NCBI GenBank assembly: GCA_013054445.1
Contig: JAAMPI010000895.1
Location: 1 to 23,431 of the forward strand
Source: Cudoniella acicularis
Lineage: Eukaryota > Ascomycota > Leotiomycetes > Helotiales > Helotiaceae
Direction of reading: 5' to 3'
Length of the DNA: 23,431 nucleotides
Shown here: piece after piece, positions 19,782 to 23,431 of the stretch
How the letters are laid out: the number at the start of each line of letters is the position of its first letter
Numbering within the stretch: the first letter of the stretch is position 1
The notes under the pieces: generated by a model
Told to the model about the DNA's origin: nothing
The model's input: the letters and a program-made list of their open reading frames with translations, nothing else
Databases searched by the model: none
Program-made: the position numbers and the translations under genes

Positions 19782-20258
19782 GATAAACCGCCCTGGAGAC
19801 TAAATGCGGTTAATCTTGCCGGGCTTCCTGGGAATAGGGGTTTTACTTGTAAAGCAGTCACCACAAGACACAAGATATTTCTCACAATCACCGGAACAAC
19901 CTCAACAATTAAAAAATATCATAAACGTCTGTTTCCATTCGAGATTCTCTCCGTTTGGAGCTACCTCGGCCATGGCCAAGGTGGGGCGGGGGATACTTTA
20001 CCCCGCGTCCCACATGAACCCCTCATCGGAAATGCAGGCCGGAATTAGGCTCCCGGAATCCCTATCATGACCATTCCATGGGTTACATTGGAGGAGCTAT
20101 TGTGGATTTATCTTCGTACGTTATATTACAATCAAAATGTCGTACGTTGTTATGTTGAGAGACGGGTTGGAAGTAAAAGACAGCTTGGAAATCGCGCCAC
20201 TTGTATAGAGTCGATAAGCAACAGAAAAATTGACCTTGCTTGAGCAGAGATTCCAAAG
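19782..20258. promoter_or_regulatory. Shared promoter region of monooxygenase and SDR genes
   Basis: 477 bp separate two divergent start codons. It holds an 18-bp near-palindrome CCTCGGCCATGGCCAAGG (19964-19981, 16 of 18 positions symmetric) and GTGGGGCGGGGG (19981-19992), two adjoining matches to the CreA consensus SYGGRG. A direct repeat CCGGAAT lies at 20039-20045 and 20053-20059. These are motif matches only; co-regulation and carbon repression are inference. Confidence 0.5.
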
Positions 20259-21305
20259 ATGGTCCTTGTTGAGTTTGATCCAATCCTCTTGCAGACCCTA
20301 AAAGACAAAGTGGTCGTATTGACGGGTGGCGCAAACGGAATTGGACGGGCTGCCGTCCAACTCTTTCATGGTACAGTTCAAGGCAGATTACTTGGAAGTT
20401 GAAAAGTAATCATATTGATCCAATTGTTTACAGGAAACGGTGCCAATGTTGTCTTCGGCGATGTAGCTGATGCTTCGGGTACGCGACTGGTTGCCGAACT
20501 ATCGTCACCCAAAGTCACTTTTGTGCATTGCGACACAACCTCATACTCCGATCAATTGGATATCTTTGCCAAAGCTCACGAGCTTTATGGCCGAATAGAT
20601 ATCGTTGTTGCAAATGCTGGAATATCAATACCTCAAGACCCTTTCTCCCCGGAGGCGGATATCAACCTCGAGCCTTCGATGCGAGAGATAGATGTAAATC
20701 TAAAAGGACAATTCTTCACTACCCGTATCGGAATGTCCTACCTGCGTCAAAATGGCGGAGGAGATATTGTGCTGGTCAGCAGTATAGCTGGCTTTAAAGA
20801 GTGTACCGGATTAGCTGCTTACACTGCAAGCAAGCATGGCGTTATCGGGTTGATGCGTGGGTTGCACCTCGCAGCCATAAAAGAAGGGATTCGCATCAAT
20901 GTAATCTGCCCATGGATGACAAGTCAGTGTTCAACTTGAGGCAAACTTACCCACACTGACTTGAACCCAGAGACACAGATGGTGAAGGGTATTGAGCAGG
21001 GTTGGGAAGTGCTGGGACTACCAACCAACCAACCCGAGGACGTCGCTCGGTCCATAGTTCTCTCCTCAACCGCAAATCGAGTGCAAAAGGAGAAGACGCC
21101 TGCAGGTGCTGCGATGCCATTTGCAGGAAAGATCCTCTGGGTCGCTGGCGGACAGTCGTACGAAATTGAAGACGCCTTGCAGAGATTGGAGCCAAAATGG
21201 CTTGGTGTTGAGAATAGCAGGGTGTTGGAACAGGGCCAGGCGTATTTGATGAGCTCAGAAACATCGTGGGACTCTGCTAGGAGTACTCCCAGGGCAAAAC
21301 TTTGA
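20259..21305 (+). CDS. Short-chain dehydrogenase/reductase (classical SDR)
   Basis: Exons 20259-20370, 20434-20922 and 20971-21305, 936 nt and 311 residues; introns of 63 and 48 nt, the second with a CACTGAC branch point. The NAD(P)-binding TGGANGIG is at residues 22-29 (TGxxxGxG), ANAG at 97-100, Asn126 in DVNLKG, catalytic Ser154 in LVSSIAG, Tyr167 and Lys171 in YTASK. An Asp after the second strand (GDV, 47-49) suggests NAD(H) preference. The C-terminal part (CPWMTKTQM, GLPTNQPEDVA, GKILWVAGGQSYEIEDALQ) is longer than in the minimal 250-residue SDR but typical of fungal 15-hydroxyprostaglandin-dehydrogenase-like members. It would oxidise an alcohol or reduce a ketone in the cytosol, perhaps on the product of the divergent monooxygenase. 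Confidence 0.92.
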
Positions 21306-21658
21306 TAGAATGATCATATGCGTTGCTCCGTCTGTTTTGTGCTCTCGAAATGTTCTCAATTTCCCAATTTCCCATCTTCGCCAATGCAGGTATTCTTTCA
21401 GCTCGTCCAGCCCACACTCTCCACCAGGGGTCATCCATCTCAAAGTCCAAGGAGAGTAACATCGAATATGCGTAAGAAACGGTTTCGGTGGAAGGCCAAG
21501 CAGCATTGGGTATACGTTGCATCGAGAAGGGTCCTTTAACCAAGAGAGTGCTGCATTTGGAGCATCGTGAACACTGCGAAAGATGGCAATCGAGAAAAGA
21601 GAGTACACGGCCTGCGACGCGACACGCTGAAGTAGCACCAGCCGGGATTGTCTGCTTA
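21306..21658. other. 3' flank of the SDR gene, no supported gene
   Basis: Two overlapping minus-strand open frames (21255-21638 and 21277-21543) overlap the SDR 3' end. One reads DDPWWRVWAGRAERIPALAK, which looks natural, but I know no family for it and no start or splice site is convincing. It might be the remains of a gene cut by the MITE just to the right. Confidence 0.4.
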
Positions 21659-21917
21659 CGAACCTACGGACAGAAGTCTGTGCGTTCAGGGCATTTTGCT
21701 AGGAAATAAAAATCGAAAATTCGTATTTAGTAAAAGTATAATTTCGCTTCTTTAATTATTATTTCTAGAATCGTAAGTAGTAAGTATTATTAGTTATTTT
21801 ACAACTTTGAAGTGATTACGATAACCCTACTTTTTAAAAGGCCTGGAGGTGGGGTCGCGAAGCCGATAAATTGCCTGAAAATGCTCTGAGCGCACGGACT
21901 TCTGTCTGTAGGTTCGT
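21659..21917. mobile_element. MITE copy 2, 259 bp, TTA target duplication
   Basis: Left end CGAACCTACGGACAGAAGTC and the inverted right end GACTTCTGTCTGTAGGTTCG form the terminal repeats. TTA flanks both sides (21656-21658, 21918-21920). The interior is AT-rich and shares AGGTGGGGTCGCGAAGCC (21847-21864) with copy 1 in the same relative place, near the right end. The ends of the two copies share CGA-CCT and AAGTCTGT. No coding capacity. Confidence 0.88.
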
Positions 21918-22364
21918 TAGTAAGTCATCAGCAGCTTCGGGCTTCGGCTCGGGCATAGTTATAGATTTGGATTCCTTTTCACGCCTTGGTCAACTCCACT
22001 ATTTTTCTTTCCCTCCTAATGCAGCATCTCCTTTTGCTCGAGAAGCCGTCTCCATATCCCTATGCGTACAAGATGCGACGTCTATATCCCCATCGCGACG
22101 CCACACCGGCTGGGAGCCTCACGACCCCATGGCAATCGGTGATGGCTAGACCTCTGCGACGGGTCGAATCAACGACGCCACACCCATCGCGCTGCTGAAC
22201 CACCTCAATCTGTAAGGCATCTCGTTTCCTAAGACATTTCTTCCTTTTCCTGCAACTATACGTTTGGCAACTTCTCCTGTTCCGGAATGTAGGATCTAGC
22301 ATTTCTATTTCTCCCCTTTTCTCTTCTCGACGTGATCAAGAGTCTGCCAGCAAGGCATTTCACC
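21918..22364. promoter_or_regulatory. Upstream region of the fucosyltransferase-like gene
   Basis: This stretch has no credible gene. From about 22290 to 22330 it is CT-rich (TTTCTCCCCTTTTCTCTTCT), as often seen just before transcription starts in fungi. The ATG at 22365 sits in CACCATGGG, a strong start context. Confidence 0.5.
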
Positions 22365-23431
22365 ATGGGCTTCTTCCCGCATACCTCCTACAGGGTGAAG
22401 GTTGGCCTGGTCTTCCTGTCCATCATCCTTACGGCACACTACCTCTTCTCGGATCATCCTATTGTTCAGCAGGATTATACCGAAATCTATCGCTCAGCGA
22501 CATCAAGCAAGAAAAGTTTGTTTGTGCAGCGCGCGCTTAACACCGGGATCGATGGCCCTTTCGATAATAGTACCCTAATCGAGCTTTGCAAGAGCAAGAC
22601 CTGGACGCCAGGTCTGATTTTCAAATGCGAATCGCCCAAGGGCGGGGTAGGAAATGTTCGAAATATATTCTTAAACTGTGTGCGATATGCTATTGAAGCT
22701 GGAGGTAGGTTTACATTTGTTCCCCCAGCTCAATTTTGCGGCCTTGTTGACAGCACCTAGCAACGTCGTTCATAATCCCCGAGATTATAGGACGCGGAAA
22801 GACCCTTGCGACACTCCATACCGACGTCCTCGTTCCATTTACACATTATTTCGATCTCGAACACTTCTCACAATCGCTCACAAGCTCCTGTCCTCAAATA
22901 CATCTCATTCCCCATTTCAACGACTTATGGGATAAACCCTCAACCTCGAAGGCTGTCCCCCTCAAACCCGAAGAGCTCAGTACAAAGTTTGTTGATGGAA
23001 ATGTTCTTGCTGTGCCAGGCAATTGGTCAATCGCATTCAAGGATTATCTGAACACAATTCACCCGAGTCCTTTCTCGACCAGCCTTCCAGCTCTAGTATC
23101 AGTAAAACAGCCAATTCTGCAGTTTCCGCTATCCTATGACGATCCTCATTTCGTAGCCAACTTCGGCAAAATATTGCGCTTCAGAGAAGATGTACGCCGG
23201 TTGGCAGCGACCGTTCAGTTCGCCATGAGCCAGAAATACGAGATGGGCATTGAGGCTGGTGAAGAAGGAATATTTCCTGGGCGCTATTATGGAGCCCATC
23301 TACGCACAGCTCCTGATGCGAAAGCTGCAAGATGGACACCGTACGCCGAACAAAGTCAGAATTATTTGGATCACGCAAGCCAGTGGCATATGCCTCTCAT
23401 ATATTTGACTGGATGGGATAAGGAAGACTTG
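22365..23431 (+). CDS. O-fucosyltransferase-like type II membrane protein (partial)
   Basis: Exon 1 is 22365-22704, then a 56-nt intron (GTAGGT..CCTAG, 22705-22760), and exon 2 from 22761 stays open to the window edge: 337 codons so far. The protein starts MGFFPHTSYRVK followed by one signal-anchor helix (VGLVFLSIILTAHYLF), as for Golgi type II enzymes. Next come TPGLIFKCESPKGGVGNVRN and FIIPEI, and near the edge YYGAHLRTAPDA. The HLR(T)xxDA motif is the mark of GDP-fucose O-fucosyltransferase-like proteins in fungi. The catalytic C-terminal part is missing because the window ends. A start at 22332 would use GTG and is unlikely. It probably modifies surface or secreted glycoproteins, though most fungal members are uncharacterised. 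Confidence 0.85.

Noticed and set aside
21255..21638. 127-codon minus-strand frame as an antisense gene to the SDR
   Set aside because: It overlaps the SDR end, has no recognised domain, and a second frame in the same place looks equally plausible.

Overview
The window looks like nuclear DNA of a filamentous ascomycete (Pezizomycotina). Its genes are interrupted by short introns of about 47-63 nt with GT..AG ends and CTAAC/CTGAC-like branch points. The gene families (PNP-NACHT-ankyrin NLR, MFS/FAD-monooxygenase/SDR trio, O-fucosyltransferase-like glycan protein, large glycosylated surface proteins) are typical of that group. AT-rich blocks and C-to-T type stop codons suggest past repeat-induced point mutation (RIP). 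The species cannot be named from the sequence; a leotiomycete is a guess.

Layout. 1-1117: gene-poor. 1118-3494 (+): a decayed gene for a large glycosylated membrane protein, broken by a 19-bp tandem duplication and three nonsense codons. 3495-4450: very AT-rich DNA, then a CTCACC-rich patch. 4451-7883 (-): an intact-looking NLR-type receptor of 1,106 codons (nucleoside-phosphorylase-like domain, NACHT, ankyrins) in three exons, the second intron being GC-AG. 8662-8984 (-): a relic of a CorA-like Mg2+ transporter C-terminus. 9112-9520: a copia-like LTR and the start of a gag-like reading frame. 9521-11611: no supported gene. 11612-13238 (-): single-pass membrane protein with a coiled-coil cytoplasmic tail. 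13239-15184: repeat graveyard holding an old LTR relative, a 19-bp satellite split by a MITE, and another inverted repeat.

15185-15565 (+): small unrecognised spliced gene. 15816-17903 (+): 12-TM-type MFS transporter with eight exons and one unexplained frame change. 18325-19781 (-): class A FAD monooxygenase in four exons. 20259-21305 (+): short-chain dehydrogenase in three exons. The last two are divergent and share a 477-bp promoter region; with the MFS gene they form a plausible small oxidation/transport cluster for one small molecule. 21659-21917: a second copy of the MITE. 22365-end (+): 5' part of an O-fucosyltransferase-like type II membrane protein, cut by the window edge.

Most notable: the NLR with near-identical ankyrin repeats sits between two 7.2-kb-distant, oppositely oriented 19-bp repeats and beside transposon and gene relics; the two MITEs define one family with TTA target duplications; and two genes carry clearly readable disabling changes. 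I see no tRNA, rRNA or CRISPR array.
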